NCBI GenBank assembly: GCA_007119405.1
Contig: SKPT01000486.1
Location: forward strand, 1-11,087
Source: Phycisphaeraceae bacterium
GTDB lineage: Bacteria; Planctomycetota; Phycisphaerae; Phycisphaerales; Phycisphaeraceae
Direction of reading: 5' to 3'
Length of the DNA: 11,087 bases
Every line of letters begins with the position of its first letter. Position 1 is the stretch's first letter. A model generated the notes under the pieces. That model made no database searches. It was not told the DNA's origin and saw nothing but the letters and a program-made list of their open reading frames with translations. This document shows positions 1 to 6,715 of this stretch, piece by piece. A program made the position numbers and the translations under genes.

Positions 1-59
1 CGACGCGCCGGCTGTACCGGCGGGCCCAGGTGAGCCGGCCGGCGTCCGTGGCGGCGTGA
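1..59 (+). CDS. C-terminal tail of an unidentified upstream gene (partial)
   Basis: Reading from base 3, the frame stays open for 18 codons and ends at TGA 57-59, giving the tail TRRLYRRAQVSRPASVAA. Every one of the 18 sense codons ends in G or C, the strong third-position bias seen in the proven genes of this window; the other two plus frames lack it. This makes a real gene end plausible, but 18 codons are too few to identify a family. The arginine-rich tail resembles nothing I recognise. The next gene starts 220 bases downstream, so close coupling to it is not indicated. The segment could also be non-coding GC-rich sequence. Confidence 0.35.
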   Translation, partial: TRRLYRRAQVSRPASVAA

Positions 60-174
60 GGGGTCCGCGGTGGCAGGGGTTGCGCGGGACCGGCGTCAAA
101 GTCAAAAGGGGGTCGGCAGGGCTCATCGGCTGCGGCGCCTGCGGTCTGCCTTAAGCGCCCGGTGGTGCAGGGAC

Positions 175-203
175 TTGACCGTGGCTGGGGCGGGGGCGAC
201 AAT
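175..203 (+). promoter_or_regulatory. Candidate sigma-70-type promoter for the FlgI-like gene
   Basis: TTGACC at 175-180 matches five of six bases of the TTGACA -35 box. GACAAT at 198-203 matches four of six bases of the -10 box, and the spacer is exactly 17 bases. A start near base 210 would leave a leader of about 70 bases before the ATG at 280. The rest of the 60-279 gap shows no other signal I can support. The call rests on hexamer similarity alone, in a genome whose promoter consensus is unknown to me. Confidence 0.3.
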
Positions 204-279
204 GGCCGCCTTGCCGTTGGCGTGCCCGCCCGGCCGGGGCAGGGCGTGGCGTTGAGCCTGGACCGAGGCGACCGCAATC

Positions 280-2379
280 ATGAAGAGCTTTCCCATGCAG
301 AGCCGTTTTGGCCGCGCGCGCGGTGGTGTCGTGGCAGTGTCGATCGTTGCGCTGATGTGGGCGTCGTTGGCGACGACGGCGGCCGTGATGGGCGGGTGCG
401 GTCAGCGTGTGGACTCGACGCCCAACGCCCCGCCGGCGCCGACCTGGTCGGGGCCGGGCTATCTGCGCGGGACGATCGGCTCGATGGCGGGGGTGCGCAA
501 CTATGAGCCGTTGCTTGTCGAGGGCTACGGGGTGGTGATCGGCCTGGACGGGACGGGCTCGGCGGAGCTGCCGATGGAGCTGCGCGAGCGGCTGCTGAAT
601 CATGCGCGGCAGATGGGGGTGGGCTCGAGCCAGATGGCGCGTGATCTGCCGGAGCAGTACCAGGCCTTTGCGCAGATGAGCCCGGAGCGTCTGTTGCGCA
701 GCCGGGACACGGCGCTGGTGGCGGTGCAGGGGTTCGTGCCGCCGGGCGCGGCGGCGGGGACGCGCTTCGACGTGCTGGTCTCGGCGCTGCCGGGCACGCA
801 GACGACGAGCCTGGCCGGCGGCGTGCTGTGGACGACGGATTTGAGCGTGGGGGGCACGGCTCCGGAGCTCGGCTTTACGCACCCGCGGGCGGACGCGTCG
901 GGGCCGATCTACCTCGAGCCCTACGACAGCGTGTCGCAGGAGCTGGAGGCGCTGGAGATCGACGAGGACGATCACCTGATGCAGGCGGTGGTGGTCAACG
1001 GCGGGCGGGCGACGCGGGCGCGGTCGCTGGAGCTGGTGCTGAACCAGCCGGCCTACCCGCGAGCGCGCGCGATCGCCGACCGGATCAACGAGCGCTTCCC
1101 CACGGAGCCGGGCGAGCGTGGTCACACGGCCAACGCGGTCAACGCGACGACGATCGAGCTTCAGATTCCGCGGCGGTATCAGGATCGGCCGGAGGACCTG
1201 ATGGCGTTGATCTCGCACACGTACATCGGCGGGCCGGTGGGCTACGAGCAGACGCAGGCGCGGCGGCTGGGGCGTGTGCTGGAAACGGACATCGAGCAGG
1301 CGCGGTCGGTGATCCTGGCGTGGCACTCGCTGGGGCGGACGGTGCGGCCGGTGGTGCGGGAATACTACGAGCACGAGGAGTTGGAGGTGCATCTGGCGGC
1401 GCTGGAGGCCGGGGCGCGGCTGGAGGACGAGCGGGCGAGCGAAGGGCTGCTGGAGCTGTCGGAGCACGCGGACGCGGCGGTGCGGCAGCGGGTGGCCGAG
1501 GTGCTGGTGTACCTGCCGCGGAGCCTGCGGGGCGGGCAGGCGCTGGGGCGCCTGGTGGACGACGACGAGCCGGCGGTGCGCATCGCGGCGTACGAGACGC
1601 TGGCGCGGCAGGGTGACCGGGACCGGATCGACCGCTTCGTGGTCGGCAACCGGACGCGGACGAAGTTCGTGATCGACCGGGTCGAGGCGGAGCGGCCGAT
1701 GATCTACGTGACGCCGCAGCAGTTGCCGCGGGTGGTGATCTTCGGGCCTGAGCTGAGCTTGCGCAACCCGATGTTCGCGAGCCTGTGGGACAATCGGCTG
1801 GTGCTGCGGGCCAACGAGGAGCCGGGGTACGTGGAGTTGTACTACCAGCGGCGTCGCGCCATCGAGGGCGAGCGGCACAAGGTGGACGCGAGCGTGGCGG
1901 CGTTGGCGTTTGCGCTGGCGCATGAGCCGTCGGCCGATCTGCCGATGGAGGGTCTGAACCTGAGCTACGCGGAGGTGGTGGAGGTGTTGTCGCACCTGGT
2001 CGAGCGTGGCGTGATCGAGGCGGATCTTGAGTTGCGGCGCTCGCCGTTGGCGCAGGCGGTGGCCGAGGCGATGACGCAGCCGGGCTACGGCCGGCCGGAG
2101 CTGGCCGAGGGCGAGGTGTGGGATGATCCGCTGGAGGAGCCCGGCTACGAGTTGCCGGATCTGGACGATCCGCCGCTTCTGAACCAGCCGCCGGCTGACG
2201 GTGGCGTGCAGCGGCCGAGCCGGCTGAGCCCGGCGGTGGGGCCGCGGTCCCGCGGCGGGGTGCAGCGTGAAGGGCTGGGCGAGGTGGACCCGTCGCCGCG
2301 CGGCGACGTGGAGATGCGGCGGGAGGTCGATGAGCTTCCGACGGTGCCCGGCGGGGAGCCGGTGCAGCGCCAGGAGTGA
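280..2379 (+). CDS. FlgI (flagellar P-ring)-like lipoprotein with HEAT-repeat insertion
   Basis: The 699-residue product starts with a hydrophobic segment (about residues 16-38) ending at Cys40 in VMGGC. This is a plausible though non-canonical lipobox, so it is probably exported and lipid-anchored. Residues 68-310 follow the FlgI pattern: GVR followed by EGYGVVIGLDGTG, then ALVAVQGFVPPGAAAGTRFD, a LAGGVL strand, VVNGGR, a LVLNQPAYPRARAIADRIN block and NATTIELQIP. Residues 386-446 hold two HEAT-like units with the d-x-x-VR-x-x-A spacing. Around residues 480-586 the chain resembles FlgI again: PRVVIFG, then GLNLSYAEVVEVLSHLVERG-IEADLEL, which recalls the C-terminal helix and strand of FlgI. 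A Pro/Gly/Glu-rich tail follows from about 600. Ordinary FlgI has about 365 residues, forms the ring around the flagellar rod in the periplasm and is not lipidated. The ATG at 280 has GAGG at 265-268; ATG 295 is an alternative that keeps the signal. No other flagellar gene is in view, so a P-ring role is inference; it may be a repurposed paralogue. Confidence 0.75.
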   Translation: MKSFPMQSRFGRARGGVVAVSIVALMWASLATTAAVMGGCGQRVDSTPNAPPAPTWSGPGYLRGTIGSMAGVRNYEPLLVEGYGVVIGLDGTGSAELPMELRERLLNHARQMGVGSSQMARDLPEQYQAFAQMSPERLLRSRDTALVAVQGFVPPGAAAGTRFDVLVSALPGTQTTSLAGGVLWTTDLSVGGTAPELGFTHPRADASGPIYLEPYDSVSQELEALEIDEDDHLMQAVVVNGGRATRARSLELVLNQPAYPRARAIADRINERFPTEPGERGHTANAVNATTIELQIPRRYQDRPEDLMALISHTYIGGPVGYEQTQARRLGRVLETDIEQARSVILAWHSLGRTVRPVVREYYEHEELEVHLAALEAGARLEDERASEGLLELSEHADAAVRQRVAEVLVYLPRSLRGGQALGRLVDDDEPAVRIAAYETLARQGDRDRIDRFVVGNRTRTKFVIDRVEAERPMIYVTPQQLPRVVIFGPELSLRNPMFASLWDNRLVLRANEEPGYVELYYQRRRAIEGERHKVDASVAALAFALAHEPSADLPMEGLNLSYAEVVEVLSHLVERGVIEADLELRRSPLAQAVAEAMTQPGYGRPELAEGEVWDDPLEEPGYELPDLDDPPLLNQPPADGGVQRPSRLSPAVGPRSRGGVQREGLGEVDPSPRGDVEMRREVDELPTVPGGEPVQRQE

Positions 2380-2441
2380 GGGGGGGCTCGGCTTTGCAGG
2401 CGGGCGCGGGGTTGAACGGGGTTCCGGTCGGATGAATGGGG

Positions 2442-2470
2442 TTCATGTCGCGGGGTTGGCGCGGTAGAAT
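2442..2470 (+). promoter_or_regulatory. Candidate promoter upstream of smc
   Basis: TAGAAT at 2465-2470 matches five of six bases of the -10 consensus. The best -35 candidate at 17-base spacing is TTCATG (2442-2447), a weak three of six match. The site lies in the 210-base gap between the FlgI-like gene and smc and would give a leader of about 110 bases containing the hairpin at 2531-2556. The gap also shows GGGGTT several times between 2408 and 2457, of unknown meaning. Confidence 0.25.
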
Positions 2471-2530
2471 CGCTGGCTTGGGCCGATTTGGACGCTGGGG
2501 CGTGCAACGGCCGATAAACCCGGGGGCGGG

Positions 2531-2556
2531 CCCGGTGCGGCGTGGGCGGCACCGGG
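2531..2556 (+). promoter_or_regulatory. Hairpin in the smc leader
   Basis: CCCGGTGC (2531-2538) and GCACCGGG (2549-2556) form a perfect 8-base-pair GC-rich stem with a 10-base loop. It ends 17 bases before the smc Shine-Dalgarno sequence. The GTG at 2542 that would give the longest smc frame lies inside the loop, which argues against using it as the start. The hairpin might influence translation or mRNA stability. No T-tract follows, so it is not a classical terminator for the gene upstream. Confidence 0.4.
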
Positions 2557-2573
2557 GCTTGCCTGTCCGACAT

Positions 2574-2580
2574 GGAGGTG
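2574..2580 (+). promoter_or_regulatory. Ribosome binding site that sets the smc start
   Basis: GGAGGTG is a strong Shine-Dalgarno match placed nine bases before ATG 2590. The in-frame alternatives GTG 2542 and ATG 2572 (which overlaps the site itself) have no comparable site. Starting at 2590 gives [14 protein letters not shown], which aligns with the conserved SMC N-terminus. Confidence 0.75.
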
Positions 2581-2589
2581 CCCACGCGC

Positions 2590-5500
2590 ATGCGTTTGGC
2601 CAAGCTTACCCTTGCAGGCTTCAAGTCCTTCGCGGACAAGACGGAGATCCGCTTCGACGCCCCCATCACGGGCATCGTCGGGCCCAACGGCTGCGGCAAG
2701 TCCAACGTCGTCGACGCGATCAAGTGGGTGCTCGGCGAGCAGTCCGCCAAGAGCCTGCGCGGCGGGGCGATGATGGACGTCATCTTCAACGGCTCGGCCA
2801 CGCGCAAGCCCTCGGGCATGGCCAGCGTGACGCTGACGTTCGACAACCGCGCCGACGAGCAGGGCGAGCGCAGCCTGGCCGTGGAGCTCGACGAGGTCGC
2901 CGTGACGCGCCAGCTCTACCGTGACGGCACGAGCGAGTACCTGATCAACGGCAAGCGGGCGCGGCTGCGCGACATCAGGGAGCTGTTCATGGACACCGGC
3001 GTGGGCACCGACGCCTACTCGGTGATCGAGCAGGGGCGGGTCGACGTGCTGCTGCAATCCAACGCGCAGGATCGGCGGCAGATCTTTGAGGAGGCGGCGG
3101 GGATCAGCCGGTTCAAGGCCCGCAAGAAAGAAGCCATCCGCAAGCTCGACCGCACGGAGCAGAACCTGGCGCTGGTGCGTCAGCGGCTGGAGGACACCCA
3201 GCGTCGGCTGCGCAGCGTGAAGATGCAGGCGGCGCGGGCGCGGTCCTACCAGGAGCACACGGCCCGGCTGCGCGAGCTTCAACTGCAATACGCGCTGGCG
3301 GAGTATCACAAGCTCAACGAGCGGCTGGGCGAGGTCGCCGAGGCCCTGGAGCAGGCCGAGGCCGACCGCGCGCGGGCGCAGCGCGAGCTCGCCCGGCACG
3401 AGCAGGCGGCGAGCGAGGCGGAGATCGAGCGCGGGCAGGTGGTCAAGCGCCAGCAGGAGCTCGATGCCCAGCGCATGGCCGAGCAGTCGCGCCAGCAGCA
3501 GGCGGCGCAGCGCGAGCGGTTCGCCGCGTCGTCGCTGGCCGAGGCGAACAAGCACATCGAACGCGACGTCAAGCGGCTTCAGGAGCTGGCGGCGCGACGC
3601 GATCAACTGGAGAAGGAGCAGGCGGAGCACGCGGCCGAGCTTGAGCGGCTGGAGGCGCGGGTCAAGGACAGCGAGGCCCGGCTGCAGGCGGCGCAGCAGG
3701 AGCATCGCCGCTTGCAGCATCAGCTCAATGAGAAGCGCTCCGAGCTGGACGATGAGAAGGCCGGCGTGACCAACCTGATGCGCCGGGCGTCGCAACTGCA
3801 CAACGAAATCACCAGCCTCGACACGTTCGAGACGAACCTGCAGGCGACGCGCGACAAGCTTCAGAACCGGCAGCAGGAGGTCGCGGAGCAGCTCGAGAAG
3901 CTGCTGACGGCGCGCGACCAGGCGCAGGCCAAGCTGGACGAGGCGCGCGAGCTGATCGAGGCCGAGCAGGCGCAGCTCGCCAAGCAGGCCGAGCTGGCCA
4001 GCAGCTACGACGCGCAGCAGCGCGCGGTGGCGGACGAGCTGGCCCGGGCGAAAGAGCAGCGGTCGGGGCTGGAGTCGCGGCGGGCACTGTTGCAGGAGAT
4101 GCAGGATCGGCAGGAGGGCCTGAGCGACCCGGTCAAGGCGGTGCTGGCGCGCGCGGGAGGCAATGGTGAATCGACGTTCCGCTTCGTGCGCGGGTTGCTC
4201 GCGGAGCTGATCGAGGCGGACGTCGAGCATGCAGCGCTCGTCGAGGCGGCGCTGGGCGACTATCAGCAGGCGCTGGTCGTCGATCGGCTGGTGGACATCT
4301 GCTCGAGCAACGGCGGGCGCGAGGCGATCGAGTCCCTGGGCGGGCGGGTGAGCTTTCTGGCGCTGGACGAGGCGGCACGCGATGCGCCGGGGCACGATGC
4401 GCCGGCGTATGGTCTAGCGCCGATCAGCGCGCTGGTGCGGTATCCGGCCTGGCTCGAGCCGGTGATCGCGCGGACGCTGGGACGGACGTTGAAGGTCGAG
4501 GACCTCGATCGGGCGCTGATGCTGCGTGCGACGCTGGGCGCGGGCTGGCGATTCGTGACGGCCGCGGGTGAGCTGCTGGACGCCGACGGCCGCGTGTTCG
4601 CCGGGCCCAGCGGGCAGGCGGCGGGCGGGCTCATCTCGCGTCGCAGCGAGCTGGCGTCGCTGCGCGAGCAACTGGCGCAGGTCGATGGGCGCATCGAGGA
4701 TCGGCAGACGCGCTTGAGCGAGCTGTCGGACCACGCGGCCCACGTCGAACGCGTGGCGAACGAGCTGCGGCAGTCGATCTACGAGGCCAACGCCGTCCGC
4801 GTGGAGATGACCAGCCGGATCGAGAGCCTCGACGGGCAGATCGCGTCGCTCGAGCGCGAGCAGCCGGTCATTGCCCAGGAGGTGGAGCAGGTTCACAAGC
4901 AGTTGCGCCAGACGCACGAGCAGCGCAGCGATCGGCGCGAGGCGGCGGAGCAGGTGGAGCGTGACCAGGCCAGCCGACAGCAGCGCGTCGACGCGCTGGC
5001 GGGCGAGATCGAGGCGCTGACCGAGCGCGTCGAGCAGGCGGGCGAGGCGGTCACGGCCGTGCGCGTCGAGGCGGGCAAGGCGGCGGAGCAATTGTCGTCG
5101 GTGCAGCGGCAGCTACGCCAGAGCGAGCTGGCGTCGGCGGACGTGGGCCGGCAGCACAAGGCGATCGAGGATCAGCTCGCCAGCGCCCGGCAGCGCATCG
5201 CGGAGCTGGAGAACGACCAGGCCGAGGCGCGCGACGAGGCGGAGCAGGCGCAGGGGAAGGTGCAGGAGCTGGTCACGCACTGCGAGCTGGCGCAGCGCAA
5301 GCTGGCGGAGGCGGACGAGCGCATGCGGTCGCTGCGCGAGGCGTCGCAGGCGCAGCGCGAGGCGGTGGAGTCGGCGGAGCGGCACGTGCATGAGCTCCAG
5401 GTGCAGCGGCGCGAGGTGGAGGTGAAGGTCGAGGGCGTCCGGCAGCGCGCGAGCGAGCAGTTGGAGGTGGATCTCGAGGCGGCGTACCGCGAGGCGGTGC

Positions 5501-6606
5501 AGCGAAGGCAGCGCACTGACAAGGCCGCGGACGGCCTTGTCAGTGGCACCCCGGAGTCGAACGGCGACGGGCATGGGGAGGTGGACGGCCTGGGCACTGG
5601 CGGGCCAGCCGCCAGTGGCACCCATGAAGGTAATGGGCCAGCCGCCAGTGGCAACCCGGAAGAGGAGGCGGCCGCGCAAGAGGGCGATGGCGCGGCGGAG
5701 GAGGACGCCGACCCGTTCGACATCGACTGGCAGGCGGTCGAAGCGGAGATGAAGGAGCTGCGCGGCAGGATCGCGCGGCTGGGCAACGTGAACATGGAGG
5801 CGATCCAGGAGCAGGACGAGCTCGAGGGCCGACACGACGACCTGGCCGAGCAGGTGCGCGACATCGACGAGGCGCGGCAGCGGCTGGAGAACTTGATCAA
5901 GCAGATCAACGATGACTCGCGGCAGCGCTTCGAGACAACATTCGAGCAGATCCGCGAGCACTTCGCCGGGCAGCAGGGCTTGTTCCGCAAGCTCTTCGGC
6001 GGCGGGCGTGCCGACCTGTTCCTGCAGCCGGACGAGGCAGGCAATGTCGACGTTCTGGAGTCGGGGATCGAGATCCGCGCCAAGCCGCCGGGCAAGGAGC
6101 CTTGCTCGATCAGCCAGCTCTCGGGCGGCGAGAAGACGATGACGGCGGTGGCGCTGCTGATGGCGATCTTCAAGACGCGGCCGTCACCCTATGCGCTGTT
6201 GGACGAGGTGGACGCGGCGCTGGACGAGGCGAACGTGGGCCGGTTCACGGAGGTGATCCATGAGTTCCTGGATCGGTCCCACTTCATCATCATCACGCAC
6301 CACAAGATGACGATGCAGGTGTGCGATCTGCTCTATGGGATCACGATGCAGGAGCGCGGGGTGAGCAAGCGCGTGTCGGTGCGGATCGACCAGGTGGGCC
6401 GCGACGGGCAGATCGCGCGCGAGGCGGTGGAGGCCGAGGAGGATGCGCCCGTCGAGGCGGCGGCGGTGAGCAACGGCAACGGGCACGCCGCCAACGGTGA
6501 CGGCGAGGCGAACGGGCGGAGCAATGGCAAGTCGCGCGGCAGCGCGCGCGAGCGACTCGCGGCGATGCTCGAGGGGCGGCAGACCGTCGAACTGGAGCGC
6601 CGGTAG
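2590..6606 (+). CDS. smc: Chromosome segregation ATPase SMC with repeat-derived insert
   Basis: The 1338-residue product is a structural maintenance of chromosomes protein, the DNA-entrapping ATPase of bacterial condensin, which normally works with ScpA and ScpB. The N-terminal head has Walker [10 protein letters not shown] (31-39), [13 protein letters not shown] (47-58) and EQGRVD with the FEEAAGI block (148-172). A long coiled coil runs from about 180 to 505. The hinge spans about 510-680 ([39 protein letters not shown]). The returning coil runs to about 972. The C-terminal head has signature LSGGEKTM (1177-1184), Walker [14 protein letters not shown] (1201-1213) and the ITHHK loop (1235-1239). 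All ATPase motifs are intact, so it should be functional. It is longer than the usual 1150-1200 residues for two reasons: a low-complexity acidic insert at about 975-1040, made partly of palindromic repeats read in frame, and an Asn/Gly/Ala-rich tail after about 1278. No scpA or scpB lies in the window. Confidence 0.95.
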   Translation: MRLAKLTLAGFKSFADKTEIRFDAPITGIVGPNGCGKSNVVDAIKWVLGEQSAKSLRGGAMMDVIFNGSATRKPSGMASVTLTFDNRADEQGERSLAVELDEVAVTRQLYRDGTSEYLINGKRARLRDIRELFMDTGVGTDAYSVIEQGRVDVLLQSNAQDRRQIFEEAAGISRFKARKKEAIRKLDRTEQNLALVRQRLEDTQRRLRSVKMQAARARSYQEHTARLRELQLQYALAEYHKLNERLGEVAEALEQAEADRARAQRELARHEQAASEAEIERGQVVKRQQELDAQRMAEQSRQQQAAQRERFAASSLAEANKHIERDVKRLQELAARRDQLEKEQAEHAAELERLEARVKDSEARLQAAQQEHRRLQHQLNEKRSELDDEKAGVTNLMRRASQLHNEITSLDTFETNLQATRDKLQNRQQEVAEQLEKLLTARDQAQAKLDEARELIEAEQAQLAKQAELASSYDAQQRAVADELARAKEQRSGLESRRALLQEMQDRQEGLSDPVKAVLARAGGNGESTFRFVRGLLAELIEADVEHAALVEAALGDYQQALVVDRLVDICSSNGGREAIESLGGRVSFLALDEAARDAPGHDAPAYGLAPISALVRYPAWLEPVIARTLGRTLKVEDLDRALMLRATLGAGWRFVTAAGELLDADGRVFAGPSGQAAGGLISRRSELASLREQLAQVDGRIEDRQTRLSELSDHAAHVERVANELRQSIYEANAVRVEMTSRIESLDGQIASLEREQPVIAQEVEQVHKQLRQTHEQRSDRREAAEQVERDQASRQQRVDALAGEIEALTERVEQAGEAVTAVRVEAGKAAEQLSSVQRQLRQSELASADVGRQHKAIEDQLASARQRIAELENDQAEARDEAEQAQGKVQELVTHCELAQRKLAEADERMRSLREASQAQREAVESAERHVHELQVQRREVEVKVEGVRQRASEQLEVDLEAAYREAVQRRQRTDKAADGLVSGTPESNGDGHGEVDGLGTGGPAASGTHEGNGPAASGNPEEEAAAQEGDGAAEEDADPFDIDWQAVEAEMKELRGRIARLGNVNMEAIQEQDELEGRHDDLAEQVRDIDEARQRLENLIKQINDDSRQRFETTFEQIREHFAGQQGLFRKLFGGGRADLFLQPDEAGNVDVLESGIEIRAKPPGKEPCSISQLSGGEKTMTAVALLMAIFKTRPSPYALLDEVDAALDEANVGRFTEVIHEFLDRSHFIIITHHKMTMQVCDLLYGITMQERGVSKRVSVRIDQVGRDGQIAREAVEAEEDAPVEAAAVSNGNGHAANGDGEANGRSNGKSRGSARERLAAMLEGRQTVELERR
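5512..5551 (+). repeat. Palindromic repeat element A inside smc
   Basis: CACTGACAAGGCCG (5514-5527), loop CGGA, then the perfect complement (5532-5545), followed by the flank GGCACCC (5545-5551). The element is almost identical to the intergenic copy at 8723-8762: the hairpin and right flank differ only in the first loop base. It is read in frame in smc as roughly [12 protein letters not shown] and adds no stop codon. The element is asymmetric, with GCACTG on one side and CAGTGGCACCC on the other, as in REP-type repeats. Confidence 0.85.
5592..5623 (+). repeat. Palindromic repeat element B inside smc
   Basis: CACTGGCGG (5595-5603), loop GCCAG, then CCGCCAGTG (5609-5617), ending in GGCACCC. 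The outer ends match element A (GCACTG...CAGTGGCACCC), but the stem interior differs, so it is a diverged member of the same family. It has the same orientation and reading phase as element A: the terminal CAGTG motifs are 72 bases, or 24 codons, apart. It is translated as [10 protein letters not shown]. Confidence 0.75.
5635..5657 (+). repeat. Partial palindromic repeat element C inside smc
   Basis: Bases 5635-5653 repeat 5602-5620 exactly for 19 bases, 33 bases (11 codons) downstream. This is the loop and right half of element B; the left half is missing. The end reads GGCAACCC instead of GGCACCC, a one-base insertion relative to B. It is translated as GPAASGNP. A short tandem duplication of the end of element B is the simplest origin. 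Confidence 0.65.
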
Positions 6607-6625
6607 GCGGTGGAGGCGTTGGCGG

Positions 6626-6656
6626 TTGTCGATTTTCGGTTGCCGGTTGATATGAT
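6626..6656 (+). promoter_or_regulatory. Weak candidate promoter upstream of the PP2C phosphatase
   Basis: TATGAT at 6651-6656 matches five of six bases of a -10 box. TTGTCG at 6626-6631 matches four of six of a -35 box, but the spacer is 19 bases, longer than ideal. The region is visibly less GC-rich than its surroundings. It lies in the 109-base gap after smc, so the phosphatase may have its own promoter as well as read-through from smc. Confidence 0.25.
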
Positions 6657-6680
6657 CGCGTCGGCGGTCAGGAAATCGTC

Positions 6681-6710
6681 ATCGGCAATGGAAAGTCGAC
6701 GATCGGCAAT
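6681..6710 (+). repeat. Short direct repeat ATCGGCAAT upstream of the phosphatase
   Basis: ATCGGCAAT occurs at 6681-6689 and again at 6702-6710, two helical turns (21 bases) apart, ending just before the ATG at 6716. Related words such as GGTTGCCGGTTGA (6639-6651) occur nearby in the opposite sense. The pair could be a binding site for a regulator or degenerate repeat sequence; nothing here decides which. No Shine-Dalgarno sequence is visible in front of the ATG. Confidence 0.3.
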
Positions 6711-6715
6711 TTTTC

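Noticed and set aside
70..255. 61-codon plus-strand frame upstream of the FlgI-like gene
   Set aside because: It has no clear ribosome binding site, an Arg/Ala-rich composition, no third-position pattern like the real genes, and overlaps the candidate promoter.
151..1995. 614-codon minus-strand open frame opposite the FlgI-like gene
   Set aside because: It is antisense to a recognisable gene; its Arg/His/Leu-rich product matches no family and results from GC-biased third positions leaving the antisense frame open.
2443..4395. 650-codon minus-strand open frame opposite smc
   Set aside because: It overlaps the conserved SMC N-terminal head and coil; its Leu/Arg-rich low-complexity product is the mirror of coiled-coil codons.
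5512..5657. CRISPR-like reading of the three repeats within smc
   Set aside because: The repeats differ in sequence, are palindromic throughout, are unevenly spaced and lie within an open coding frame; no cas gene is present.
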